Program-made: the position numbers and the translations under genes
Assembly: GCA_029259725.1 (NCBI GenBank)
Contig: JAJDER010000139.1
Span: forward strand, 1-33,800
DNA from: Planctomycetota bacterium
GTDB taxonomy: Bacteria; Planctomycetota; B15-G4
DNA: 33,800 nucleotides
Direction of reading: 5' to 3'
The notes under the pieces: generated by a model
The model's database searches: none
The model's input: only the letters and a program-made list of their open reading frames with translations
What the model was told of the DNA's origin: nothing
Shown: piece by piece, positions 22,799 through 30,637 of the stretch
Position numbering within the stretch: position 1 is the stretch's first letter
Layout: each line of letters begins with the position of its first letter

Positions 22799-23790
22799 GG
22801 ATGCGGCGCGATCTCGAACGCGTCGCTCTCCTCGCGATTCCAGCGCATCCGGGCCGGCTGGACGCGACGCGTGATGCGGTAGGTGCGCAGGTCCGGGAAG
22901 TCGGCGGCCGCGGGCAGCGGCTGGCCGGCCCAGGGGTTGATGATCAGATCACCGACGACGCGCATGTCGCCCTCCTCGGTGTCGAGGCGGCCGAAGACGA
23001 GCACGGCTGACACGCAGCGGAAGCGATCGGGCGTGAACCAGAACAGGCCGGCCTTGGGGTCGTGGACCTGGCGAAAGCCGCCGCGGCTGCTGGGCTCGGG
23101 TTGGCTGCGCCCGAAGACCAGGTCACAGACGAGCGACGACACCTGGCTGTCCGTGTCCTGGTACAGGCAGATCACGTAGGGCAGTCGCCGCGCGCGGGCC
23201 AGGTCCCGGTAGGCGTCGGCCTTGCGCTCGAGCACGCGCACGAGCGTGTCGGCCAGCGCGTCCTGCGGGGTGCCGTTCGTGGCGGCAAGGCCCCAGCCCC
23301 GGGCGCCGATGAGCTCGGACCCGCGGCGAGGTGACACCGGGGAGGATGGCTTGCCAGGCTGCGGCCGGTCCCTCCATGGCGCGGCCCCCGCGCCGGTCAC
23401 CGCGCGGACCTCCACGAGCACGTCGTGCCCGGCCTTGCGCACGAGGATGTCGGGCGACTGGTCGTCGAGGGACGGCTCGGCGGAGACCTCGAAACCCTCT
23501 CGCGCGAAGAGCCCGAGCGCCAGCAGGTGCGCCAGGGCGCCGGAGTGCTGCCCCCAGTGCTCGTGCATGAGCATCGTGCGCAGCGGTCCGCCCGCGTCGC
23601 CGGCCAGGGGCCAACAGTGCTCGAGCACGCGCCGCATGTCCTTCGCTTCCGGGTCGCGGGAGAGGGCGAGCCGCCGGAAGGGGCTGCCGGGCTCCTGGTC
23701 CTCGGCCTCCTCGAGCACGTCCCGCGTGAACAGCGGCGCAGGGCGCCCGTCGAAGGACGAGGACAAGGGTGAGGAGTGCAGGCCGGCCAT
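22795..23790 (-). CDS. PD-(D/E)XK nuclease-like protein of unknown function
   Basis: 331 residues, family not recognised. The centre has the layout of a PD-(D/E)XK core: helix LAHLLALGLFAREGF, strand SPDILV with D114, strand HDVLVEVRAV with E127, then helix LERKADAYRDLARARRLP running into the strand PYVICLYQ. The lysine of the (D/E)XK motif is Arg129 here, so cleavage activity is doubtful or altered. The C-terminal half (VCDLVFGRSQ, FWFTPDRFRCVSAVLVFGR) matches nothing I know. The start ATG 23790 has no ribosome site but a TAGAAT box 9 nt upstream. It is the first gene of a coupled pair with the spermidine-synthase-like gene. A role in nucleic-acid processing or defence is only inferred. Confidence 0.8.
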   Translation of the reverse strand: MAGLHSSPLSSSFDGRPAPLFTRDVLEEAEDQEPGSPFRRLALSRDPEAKDMRRVLEHCWPLAGDAGGPLRTMLMHEHWGQHSGALAHLLALGLFAREGFEVSAEPSLDDQSPDILVRKAGHDVLVEVRAVTGAGAAPWRDRPQPGKPSSPVSPRRGSELIGARGWGLAATNGTPQDALADTLVRVLERKADAYRDLARARRLPYVICLYQDTDSQVSSLVCDLVFGRSQPEPSSRGGFRQVHDPKAGLFWFTPDRFRCVSAVLVFGRLDTEEGDMRVVGDLIINPWAGQPLPAAADFPDLRTYRITRRVQPARMRWNREESDAFEIAPHP

Positions 23791-23799
23791 GAGGCCGGG

Positions 23800-23805
23800 A
23801 TTCTA
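23800..23805 (-). promoter_or_regulatory. -10 box (TAGAAT) of the nuclease-like/SpeE-like pair
   Basis: TAGAAT matches TATAAT at five positions and ends 9 nt before ATG 23790, with no Shine-Dalgarno between, so the leader would be about 2-3 nt. It lies in the short gap after the propeller gene stop. No -35 consensus is found at 16-18 nt. Confidence 0.45.
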
Positions 23806-23832
23806 GCGCCTCGCGACCCCGGCCATGCGTGG

Positions 23833-25446
23833 TCAGGGCACGGTGCCGATCACGCCGTTGCTCGCCGCGAAGCCCGCGGGGGCGCCGGCGTCGGGCCACC
23901 AGAGCTGGGCGACGAGCTGGAAGCCGCTCGGCGTGCCCACGGGCAGGGCGCCGACGAGTTCCAGGACGCCCGCGGCCCCGATGGGCAGGGGCGCGACGAA
24001 CACCTCGGGCGCGGGCACCAGCACGCCGCCCTTGAACGGCAGCCCGAGTTCGCTGCCGCCGACGACCAGCGTCGCCGCCACGCCGGGCGCGCCGTCGATC
24101 AGGGTCAGGGTGACGTCACTGTCGGGCTCGAGCGAGCCGTCGCCGTACAGGCAGGGCGAACCCCCTCCGCTCACGGCACCATCCGCCGAGTTCCACACTG
24201 GTGAGCCGGGCATCCCGCCGAACACGAACACGGCGCCGGCGCCCATGATCACGCCATCGTGGTAGGGCGCGGAGACCGCGGTGACCTCGCCGTCGTTGGT
24301 GATCGCGCTGCCGAGTCTGTCGGTGACTCCCGCGTCGGACGCCTTGAGGGATCCGGCGAAGCGCCAGCCTCCGTCGTCGGGGCGGAAGGCGTGCATGGCC
24401 CCCGAACCCGCGGCGGTGGTGTCCTCGCCCGGATGGCCCACCAGGATCAGGCCCTGCCGTCCGGCCGTCGCCATACCCAGCCCATCGGCGAACGCGGCCG
24501 TCGGCGCGTCCAGGAGCGGGACGGTCTGCCACAGGTTCCCGCTGAGTTCGAAGACGAAGAGCGCGCCGCTCAGGTCGGTGTCGCCCGAGAACCGCGGAGC
24601 GCCCACGGCGATCACGTCCGGCCCGGCGAAGGCCACGCTGAAGCCGAACTGCGAGAAGTCCCCCGGCGGCGGCCGCAGCTTGGCCTGGAACTCCCAGACC
24701 GCATTCTTCCGCTCGTAGATGAAGGCCGCTCCGGCGCCGAGGCCGACCTCCGAGTCCTGCATGGCTCCGACCACGAGCCGATCCCCCTGCAGATCGACGT
24801 CGATGCCGAACGACAGCGGACCCGTGGTGCCCGGGTCGATGCGCTGCTCGTGGACCCATGCGCCGCCTTCGAGTCGGAAGACGTGGGCCACGCCGGGCGA
24901 GGTCCCACCGATGTCGCCGACCGCGAGCCGTGCCCCGTCCAGGTCGACGGACCAGCCGAACAGATCCGAGGTGCCGGGGAGCTGGGGCAGGATCAGGCTC
25001 TGCTCGACCCACTCACCATCCACCAGCCGGAACTCGTAGACCGCGCCGACCTGCACCCCGCCGGGCGTGGAGTCCTTGCCCGGCGCGCCGATCAGGAGGC
25101 GGTCGCCCTGCAGCGAGACGGCGTGACCGAAGCGGTCGACCGGTCGCGGGTCGGACGCGAAGAGCTGCGCCTCGACCTCCCAGACGCCGGCGACGCGCCG
25201 GAACAGGGTGACGGCTCCCGAGTCCTGGAAGATCTGGTCGTCCTCTGCGTCGCCGGCCGCGAGCCGGTCGCCGTCCAGGGAGAGGCTGCCCTCGCGGACG
25301 CCCAGGCCGTGGGTGATGGCCAGGCCGGGCGTGGACAGCTCGGCCACTTGGCACTGAGCCGTGGTGGACGCCGACGGCGTCAGGGCTGCCGCCCCGAGTG
25401 CCAGGCCGAGGCCAAGGGTCTTGCTGCAGAGAGTCTTCAGGGGCAT
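23833..25446 (-). CDS. Exported seven-bladed FG-GAP-like beta-propeller protein
   Basis: 537 residues. A signal peptide (MPLKTLCSKTLGLGLALGAAALTPSASTTAQ) is followed by seven blades of about 50 residues, each with a core like FGHAVSLQGDRLLIGAPG and closing on VYEFRL or VFVFGG (blades start near 52, 105, 162, 211, 266, 322 and 377). This matches the FG-GAP/integrin-alpha N-terminal propeller. The last 105 residues (about 432-537) are a separate beta-rich module with PFKGG (470-474) and SGFQLVAQLWWPDAG, shared with the protein at 27969 and, more distantly, the protease at 19460. ATG 25446 has an ideal GAGGAGG site 7 nt upstream. It is probably a surface or secreted adhesion/binding protein. It lies after RecD2 on the same strand but with a structured 208-bp gap. 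Confidence 0.9.
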   Translation of the reverse strand: MPLKTLCSKTLGLGLALGAAALTPSASTTAQCQVAELSTPGLAITHGLGVREGSLSLDGDRLAAGDAEDDQIFQDSGAVTLFRRVAGVWEVEAQLFASDPRPVDRFGHAVSLQGDRLLIGAPGKDSTPGGVQVGAVYEFRLVDGEWVEQSLILPQLPGTSDLFGWSVDLDGARLAVGDIGGTSPGVAHVFRLEGGAWVHEQRIDPGTTGPLSFGIDVDLQGDRLVVGAMQDSEVGLGAGAAFIYERKNAVWEFQAKLRPPPGDFSQFGFSVAFAGPDVIAVGAPRFSGDTDLSGALFVFELSGNLWQTVPLLDAPTAAFADGLGMATAGRQGLILVGHPGEDTTAAGSGAMHAFRPDDGGWRFAGSLKASDAGVTDRLGSAITNDGEVTAVSAPYHDGVIMGAGAVFVFGGMPGSPVWNSADGAVSGGGSPCLYGDGSLEPDSDVTLTLIDGAPGVAATLVVGGSELGLPFKGGVLVPAPEVFVAPLPIGAAGVLELVGALPVGTPSGFQLVAQLWWPDAGAPAGFAASNGVIGTVP

Positions 25447-25467
25447 CGCAGGTCCTCCTCGAGCACC

Positions 25468-25492
25468 GGGGCCGGGGCCGGGGCCGGTGGGG
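25468..25492 (+). repeat. GGGGCC triplicate, strong G-quadruplex motif
   Basis: Three GGGGCC units (25468-25485) followed by GGTGGGG give four G4 runs (25468-25471, 25474-25477, 25480-25483, 25489-25492) with loops of 2, 2 and 5 nt, a four-layer quadruplex motif. It lies 22-46 nt upstream of the propeller start, on the template strand for that gene. A 10-bp palindrome GTCAGCTGAC (25492-25501) abuts it. Confidence 0.65.
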
Positions 25493-25533
25493 TCAGCTGA
25501 CTCCAGGGTGGCCCGGATTCCCTCTCACGTCAT

Positions 25534-25564
25534 CATCCCACGCATGCGGCGGGATGCTCCCGCC
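25534..25564 (-). other. Two mutually exclusive hairpins upstream of the propeller gene
   Basis: GGCGGGA (25548-25554) pairs with TCCCGCC (25558-25564) over 7 bp with a 3-nt loop. The overlapping GGGATG (25551-25556) can instead pair with CATCCC (25534-25539). The two structures cannot coexist. In the 208-bp gap after recD2 this could be a terminator or attenuator-like switch; in GC-rich DNA it could also be chance. Confidence 0.3.
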
Positions 25565-25654
25565 CGGACCGCGGCGCGCTGCGCCGGCCGGGACGGCGCC
25601 GGGCAACGGCGTCGCTGCGGGTCCGTGACGGCGTTCGCGGCTCGGGCGCGGCGG

Positions 25655-27907
25655 TCAGTCCCGCAGTCGCTCGGTCAGCCGCGTGTGGCGCTGGCCCGAG
25701 CCCGGTGTCGTCGCGGCGATCTGCAGGGCTCGCGGCTCGCCCACCAGCACCAGCACCTGCTTGGCACGGGTCACGGCGGTGTAGACCAGGTTTCGCCGGA
25801 GCATCACGAAGTGTGCCGTGAACAGCGGCATGACCACCGCCGGGAACTCGCTGCCCTGGCTCTTGTGGCAGGTGATCGCGAACGCGGGGACGAGCTGGTC
25901 CAGGTCGTCCAGCTCGTATTCCACACCGCGCTCGTCGAAGCGCACCAGGGCCAGCCCCTCGTCGGGGTCGAGCGCCTCGATGTGGCCGATGTCGCCGTTG
26001 AAGACGAGCAGGTCGTAGTTGTTGCGGATCTGCATGACCTTGTCGCCCGCGCGCAGCTTGCGGCCGAAGCGCTCGATCTCGGCCTTGTCCGGCCGGGGCG
26101 GGTTGAGCACCTCGCGCAGCCCGTCGTTGAGCGCGACGGTGCCGACCGGTCCGGCGTGCACCGGCGTGATCACCTGCACGTCGAGCAGGGGATCGAGGCC
26201 GAACGCCCGCGGGATGCGCTGCTGGACCATGGTCTTGATGGCGGCGACGGCGCCGACCGGGTCGTCGCGCTCGATGAAGAAGGCCTGGCCGTCGGGCCGG
26301 TCGTCGAACTGCGGGATCTCGCCGGCGTTGAGTTCGTGGGCCACGCGCACGATGCCGCTGTGCGCGGCCTGCCGGAAGATCGTGGTCAGGCGTGCGACGG
26401 GCACCATGCCGCTCTCGATCAGGTCGCGCAGCACTTCGCCGGGGCCGACGGACGGCAACTGGTCCACGTCGCCCACCAGCACCAGCCCCGCGTCGGCGGG
26501 CAAGGCGTCGAGCACCGCGGCCATGAGCTGGATGTCGACCATCGAGATCTCGTCGACGACGAGGACGTCGAGCACGAGCGGCTCGTCGCGGATGGTGCGG
26601 AAGCCGCCCGCGCCGGGGATCAGGCCCAGCAGGCGGTGCAGCGTGGAGGCTTCGCTGCCGGTGGCTTCGGCCAGGCGCCGGGCCGCGCGGCCGGTGGGGG
26701 CGGCGAGTTCCACGAGTCGGCCCTGACTGCGCAGGATGCGCACGAGGCCACGCACGATGGTCGTCTTGCCCACGCCCGGCCCGCCCGTGATGACCGACAC
26801 CCGCGAGGTCAGCGTGAGCCGCAGGGCCTCGCGCTGGTCGGGTGCCAGCTCCAGGCCCTCGTCGCGCTCGGTCTCGGCCACGGCGGCGTCGGGATCCCAG
26901 TCGACGAGCGGGGACGGGTCCGCGAGCAAGCGGCGCAGGCCGTCGGCCACGACTCCTTCGGCCGCCCAGAGGTCCCGCCGGTAGACGAGCTCCTCCTCGA
27001 CGAGTTCGGGCAGCGAGTCACCGTCGTCGTGTGCCCCCTGCCCGCCTCGCGCGCCTCCCAGGGCATCGACCAGCACCGACTCGACGCGCTGTTCGTCCAC
27101 CTCCAGGAACGCGGCGGCTTTCTGGACGAGCATCTCGGGCGGCAGGCCGGTGTGACCCTCGAGCGCCGCCTGGCCCAGGAGGAAGCGCAGGCCGGCCGCG
27201 ATCCGAAAGCCGCTGTCCGGGTCGTGCCCGAGGTTCCGCGCCAGGATGTCGGCGGTGCGAAAGCCCACGCCCAGGACCTCGTCGGCGAGCCGGTACGGGT
27301 TGTCGCGCACGACCTCGATGGTGCGGACGCCGTAGGCGCGGAAGACCTTCATGGCCAGCGCGCCGCCCAGCCCGTGGTCCTGGAGGAACACCAGGGCCAC
27401 GGCGGCGTGCCGCTGCTCCTCCAGCTGCGCGATGATCACGCGGGCCTTCTCGCGGCCGATGCCCGGGACGGTCTGCAGCAGGTTGGGGTGGCGCGCGAGC
27501 CGGTCGAGCACATCCAGGCCCAGCGCGTCGACGATGCGCTCGGCGGTCTTCGGCCCGACGCCCTTGATGCGTCCGCCGCCGAGGAACTTCACCAGCCCGC
27601 GCCGACCGGCCGGCGGCCGCAGCTCGCACGAGGCCAGGTCCACCTGGGCCCCGTAGGTCCGGTGGATCGTCCACTTCCCGCGCACCAGCACGGTGTCTCC
27701 CGGCTCCACGCCGGCCATGGTGCCGACGACGGAGACCGGCGTGCCGCCCGCGTCCGTCTCGAGGCGCGCGACGGTGTACGAGTTCTCCTCGTTGCGGTAG
27801 GTGATCAGCTGCACCGTGCCCAGCAGCTCGACCGGGCGACCCTCCACGGGGGCGTCGGAGGAACCACCCGACCGCGATCCCGCGTCGAAGGGAAGCTCTG
27901 CACTCAT
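25655..27907 (-). CDS. recD2: RecD2-type ATP-dependent 5'-3' DNA helicase
   Basis: 750 residues with the RecD2 layout. An N-terminal OB-like domain is at about 27-100. Helix-hairpin-helix repeats lie at about 106-215 (GRIKGVGPKTAERIVDALG; LLQTVPGIGREKARVI). The SF1B helicase core has Walker A GGPGVGKT (375-382), motif Ia APTGRAARRL, Walker B DEISMVD (452-458), motif III GDVDQLPSVGPG (479-490) and the UvrD-like C-terminal domain with TCHKSQGSEF (679-688) and YTAVTRAK (709-716). Unlike RecD of RecBCD it carries the long N-terminal region, and no recB or recC is nearby. It probably acts alone in replication-fork or mismatch/recombination repair. The start ATG 27907 has no ribosome site; TAGAAC (27916-27921) lies 8 nt upstream and may be a -10 box. 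Confidence 0.95.
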   Translation of the reverse strand: MSAELPFDAGSRSGGSSDAPVEGRPVELLGTVQLITYRNEENSYTVARLETDAGGTPVSVVGTMAGVEPGDTVLVRGKWTIHRTYGAQVDLASCELRPPAGRRGLVKFLGGGRIKGVGPKTAERIVDALGLDVLDRLARHPNLLQTVPGIGREKARVIIAQLEEQRHAAVALVFLQDHGLGGALAMKVFRAYGVRTIEVVRDNPYRLADEVLGVGFRTADILARNLGHDPDSGFRIAAGLRFLLGQAALEGHTGLPPEMLVQKAAAFLEVDEQRVESVLVDALGGARGGQGAHDDGDSLPELVEEELVYRRDLWAAEGVVADGLRRLLADPSPLVDWDPDAAVAETERDEGLELAPDQREALRLTLTSRVSVITGGPGVGKTTIVRGLVRILRSQGRLVELAAPTGRAARRLAEATGSEASTLHRLLGLIPGAGGFRTIRDEPLVLDVLVVDEISMVDIQLMAAVLDALPADAGLVLVGDVDQLPSVGPGEVLRDLIESGMVPVARLTTIFRQAAHSGIVRVAHELNAGEIPQFDDRPDGQAFFIERDDPVGAVAAIKTMVQQRIPRAFGLDPLLDVQVITPVHAGPVGTVALNDGLREVLNPPRPDKAEIERFGRKLRAGDKVMQIRNNYDLLVFNGDIGHIEALDPDEGLALVRFDERGVEYELDDLDQLVPAFAITCHKSQGSEFPAVVMPLFTAHFVMLRRNLVYTAVTRAKQVLVLVGEPRALQIAATTPGSGQRHTRLTERLRD

Positions 27908-27968
27908 CGCCGCCCGTTCTATCCGGGCCGGCCCGAGGATGCACGCCGACGTCCCCGGGCGCCGCGCG

Positions 27969-29498
27969 TTACGGCGTGGTGACCTTCACGGCCGAGGAGG
28001 CGGCCATGCCCAGGGGCCCGCCCGGATCCGAGAACCAGAACTGCAACCACAGCTCGGTTCCGTTGGGCACGCCCGGCAGCCACGGGCCGGTCAGCTCGAT
28101 GCCGCCCACGCCGTCGGCGCCGTAGGGCCCCGAGAGCACGTCGACACTCGGGACCATGATCCCGCCCTTGAAGGGCGCGTTGGTCTCGCTGAGTCCGACC
28201 ACGTGGAAGACGATCGAGCCCGACAGCCCGTTGTGCAGCGTGAAGCTGAACGGGGCGCCGGCGACGAAGGTTCCTTCGACCAGCTGGATCGGGTAGCCGT
28301 GCGTCCCGGGCAGGGCCTGACCCAGGTCCTCGATGGCCGCGCTGGCGGCGTAGGTGTGGTTGAGGAACACATCGACCTGGTCATCCACCCCGGGCAGGTC
28401 CAGACGCGTGGCCAGGTCGAGACGCTTGTCCGCGTCGAAGTCGGCCAGCAGCGGATCCAGGATCGTCTCGGTCATCGAGGCGGTGACGGTCAGGATCGGA
28501 TCGAAGGTCCCGTCCCCGAGGCCCAGGAAGACCTGCACGTGGCCCGGGTCCTCGTTGAACACGATCAGCTCGCAGGCCTCGTCGTCGTCCAGGTCCTCGA
28601 CGAACAGCGCGTGCGGCTTGTTGCCCATCAGCGGATAGGAGCCGCGCAGCACGAAGGTGCCGTCGCCGTTCCCGGTGTTCACGTGGACGACATCGTCCCC
28701 GGCGTGGGTCAGCGCCCAGTCCACGTGGCCGTCGTTGTCGAGGTCCTCGACGTCGAAGCCCGCCTTGGCACTCGTGGAGGCCGTCACGATCTCAGTGGTG
28801 ACGGCGAAGGACGACGCCGCGTCGCCGAACCACAGCCTCACGCTCTGTCCGGCGCCGCCGAAGGGCCCGGTGGCCACGGCGACGTCCACGAACCCGTCCT
28901 CGTCGAAGTCCGCCAGATGCGCCTCCGAGGAGGGCGAGCCCGGCGCCAGCGTGGCCACCGTGGAGAGGCCGCCGACGCCGTCGTTGCCCAACACGATCAC
29001 GGCCCCCGGTGTGCTGCCGGCGAGACCGAAGTCGACCAGCACCACGTCCGTGTCGAGGTCCTGATCGATGTCTCCCACGGTCGCGCGCTTCTCCCCCGCA
29101 CTCAGCCCGAGAGCGAACGAGCTGGGCAGGTCGAAGTCGCCATTGCCCTTGCCCGGCCAGACTTCCAGGGCGCCCGCGGCGTCGATGAGTGCATCGAGGT
29201 TGCCGTCTCCGTCCAGATCGGCCAGGGCCAGGGGCTCACCGGCGGTGGTGATGGAGAGGGCCTGCTCGGGGCCGAAGGACCCGTCGCCGAGGCCCAGCAG
29301 GAGGGTGGGCGGCCCGGATTCGTGTCCCAGCAGGAGATCCGGGGCTCCGTCGCCGTCGAGGTCGCCGCTCACCAGGCCCTTGGGGCCGTTGGGAGCCGGG
29401 CTCGAGATCGCCGGTTCGTAGACGATCTGGGCCCCGACGGACCCGGTCAGGATCAGCAGGGCGACCAAGCGGGACGCGCAATGCGCGGGACGGCTCAT
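27969..29498 (-). CDS. Exported VCBS/FG-GAP repeat propeller protein
   Basis: 509 residues. The signal peptide MSRPAHCASRLVALLILTGSVGA is cut at VGA-QI. Seven calcium-loop repeats of the DxDxDG type are visible (DLDGDGAPDLLLG, DLDGDGNLDALID, DIDQDLDTDVVLV, DFDEDGFVDVAVA, DLDNDGHVDWALT, DLDDDEACELIVF, DFDADKRLDLATR), so a calcium-binding seven-bladed propeller is expected. The last 100 residues are the same module as in the protein at 23833: PFKGG (442-446), LPGVPNGTELWLQFWFSDPG and AASSAV. ATG 29498 is chosen because the 39 residues possible upstream are not signal-like. No strong ribosome site is seen. An AT-rich island at 29561-29580 may hold the promoter. It is probably surface-exposed; the ligand is unknown. 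Confidence 0.9.
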   Translation of the reverse strand: MSRPAHCASRLVALLILTGSVGAQIVYEPAISSPAPNGPKGLVSGDLDGDGAPDLLLGHESGPPTLLLGLGDGSFGPEQALSITTAGEPLALADLDGDGNLDALIDAAGALEVWPGKGNGDFDLPSSFALGLSAGEKRATVGDIDQDLDTDVVLVDFGLAGSTPGAVIVLGNDGVGGLSTVATLAPGSPSSEAHLADFDEDGFVDVAVATGPFGGAGQSVRLWFGDAASSFAVTTEIVTASTSAKAGFDVEDLDNDGHVDWALTHAGDDVVHVNTGNGDGTFVLRGSYPLMGNKPHALFVEDLDDDEACELIVFNEDPGHVQVFLGLGDGTFDPILTVTASMTETILDPLLADFDADKRLDLATRLDLPGVDDQVDVFLNHTYAASAAIEDLGQALPGTHGYPIQLVEGTFVAGAPFSFTLHNGLSGSIVFHVVGLSETNAPFKGGIMVPSVDVLSGPYGADGVGGIELTGPWLPGVPNGTELWLQFWFSDPGGPLGMAASSAVKVTTP

Positions 29499-29560
29499 GC
29501 GAGGCTCTTGCGAGGTTCCGGATCCCCGACGCCCGGTACCCCTCGACGCAGGCCATGCAC

Positions 29561-29580
29561 CGCAATAACGGCAAATTCTT
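29561..29580 (-). promoter_or_regulatory. AT-rich island upstream of the VCBS propeller gene
   Basis: The stretch around 29561-29580 (including AATAA and AAATT) is unusually AT-rich for this window and lies between the radical SAM stop and the propeller start, about 65-80 nt upstream of ATG 29498. A promoter is likely, but no clear -35/-10 pair could be assigned. Confidence 0.3.
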
Positions 29581-29615
29581 CCCTCAGCCGCGGCGGTGGA
29601 GGTGCCCCCCGGCAC

Positions 29616-30500
29616 TCACAGGAGCCTCGGGTCGATCCTGGGGCGCAGGGGGAACGCGGGCGTGTCGATCACATGGTCGAGGGTCGCCAGCAAGGCGTCC
29701 CGGTCCTTGTTGAGCGTGCCGCCCAGGGGCAGCTGGTTGGAGGCGTGGTTGCTGCGGAAGATCGCGCCGCGGGGCAGGTCGAAGCCGGCCAGCATGCTGC
29801 GCAACTCGGTCAGGATGCCGTGCTCGTCGGGGAGCACCAGCTCGCCGCGCTGGATCTCGTCGTGGATCGGGGTTCCCGGGACGGGGGTCAGCGTCAGCGT
29901 GGAGACGTAGCGGGGCTCGATGGCGTTGATCAGCCTGGCCGACCCGTGCGCGTGCTCCTCGCTGCGCTCGACGCCACCGATGCCCAGCAACAGGATCGCC
30001 GACAGCTTGGCTCCCGCGTCCACGATGCGACGGCTGCCCTCGATGAACTCGTCAGGGGTCACGCCCTTGGCGATGCGTTCCATGACCACGGCGTCGCCCG
30101 TCTCGGGGCCGGTGTAGTACAGCGGCAGCCCGGCTTCCTCGAGCGCCCGGATGTCCTCGACGCTCTTCTTGAGCATGGCCTGGGGCGAGGCGTAGACGCT
30201 GGCCCGCTCGAAGTTCGGGAAGGCCGCCTTCAGCTCGCCCAGGATCTCCAGCAGGCGGCCCGTGCGCAGGATCAGTGCGTCGCCGTCGGCGAGGAAGACG
30301 CGCCGCACGTTCTCGGCGCCGTGGTAGGCCACCGCCAGGGCGATGTCCTCGGTCAGTTCGTCCGCCGGGCGCGGCCGGAAGCGCTTGTCCTGGTACATCG
30401 CGCAGTAGGTGCAGCGGTTGTACGAGCAGCCCAGGGTGGCCTGGAGGATCAGGCTCTGGGCTTCACTGGGGGGACGGTAGACGGTGCCTTGGTAGCGCAT
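29616..30500 (-). CDS. Radical SAM protein of the CX4CX2C subgroup
   Basis: 294 residues. The iron-sulfur motif is CSYNRCTYC (C25, C30, C33), CX4CX2C rather than the canonical CX3CX2C. I recall this spacing from a group of small radical SAM proteins beginning with MRYxGxxYRPPSEA, which this one matches (MRYQGTVYRPPSEAQSLILQ). The SAM-binding barrel continues with FLADGDALIL, VYASPQAML, LYYTGPETGD and LLLGIGG. Its overall relation is to HemN/elongator-like radical SAM enzymes, but the reaction is unknown and no extra cluster or B12 domain is seen. ATG 30500 is used for the family-like start; ATG 30518 is in frame upstream. A TATGCT box (30514-30519) and a near-palindrome (30520-30544) lie just upstream. 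It is divergent from the large exported protein gene. Confidence 0.9.
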   Translation of the reverse strand: MRYQGTVYRPPSEAQSLILQATLGCSYNRCTYCAMYQDKRFRPRPADELTEDIALAVAYHGAENVRRVFLADGDALILRTGRLLEILGELKAAFPNFERASVYASPQAMLKKSVEDIRALEEAGLPLYYTGPETGDAVVMERIAKGVTPDEFIEGSRRIVDAGAKLSAILLLGIGGVERSEEHAHGSARLINAIEPRYVSTLTLTPVPGTPIHDEIQRGELVLPDEHGILTELRSMLAGFDLPRGAIFRSNHASNQLPLGGTLNKDRDALLATLDHVIDTPAFPLRPRIDPRLL

Positions 30501-30519
30501 GGTCGAGCCGTTCAGCATA

Positions 30520-30544
30520 CCGCCTGGATCGGTCGATCAGGCGG
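30520..30544. promoter_or_regulatory. 25-bp near-palindrome in the divergent intergenic region
   Basis: The arms CCGCCTG and ATCG (left) match CGATCAGGCGG (right) perfectly if one G (30527) is left unpaired, around a central GT. The site directly abuts a TATGCT -10-like box of the radical SAM gene and lies about 80 bp upstream of the TACACT box of the exported-protein gene. The position fits an operator controlling one or both promoters. Confidence 0.5.
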
Positions 30545-30622
30545 CCAGGTCCCGCGGGACGACCCCCGGCCGCGTCCAACGCCCGGGACCTCGCCTGCGT
30601 CCCGAAGCACCCCCCCGATCGG

Positions 30623-30628
30623 TACACT
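30623..30628 (+). promoter_or_regulatory. -10 box (TACACT) of the exported-protein gene
   Basis: TACACT matches TATAAT at four positions, ends 9 nt before ATG 30638, and no ribosome site lies between them, suggesting a leaderless or near-leaderless transcript. No -35 consensus is seen. Confidence 0.4.
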
Positions 30629-30637
30629 CTCCGCCCC

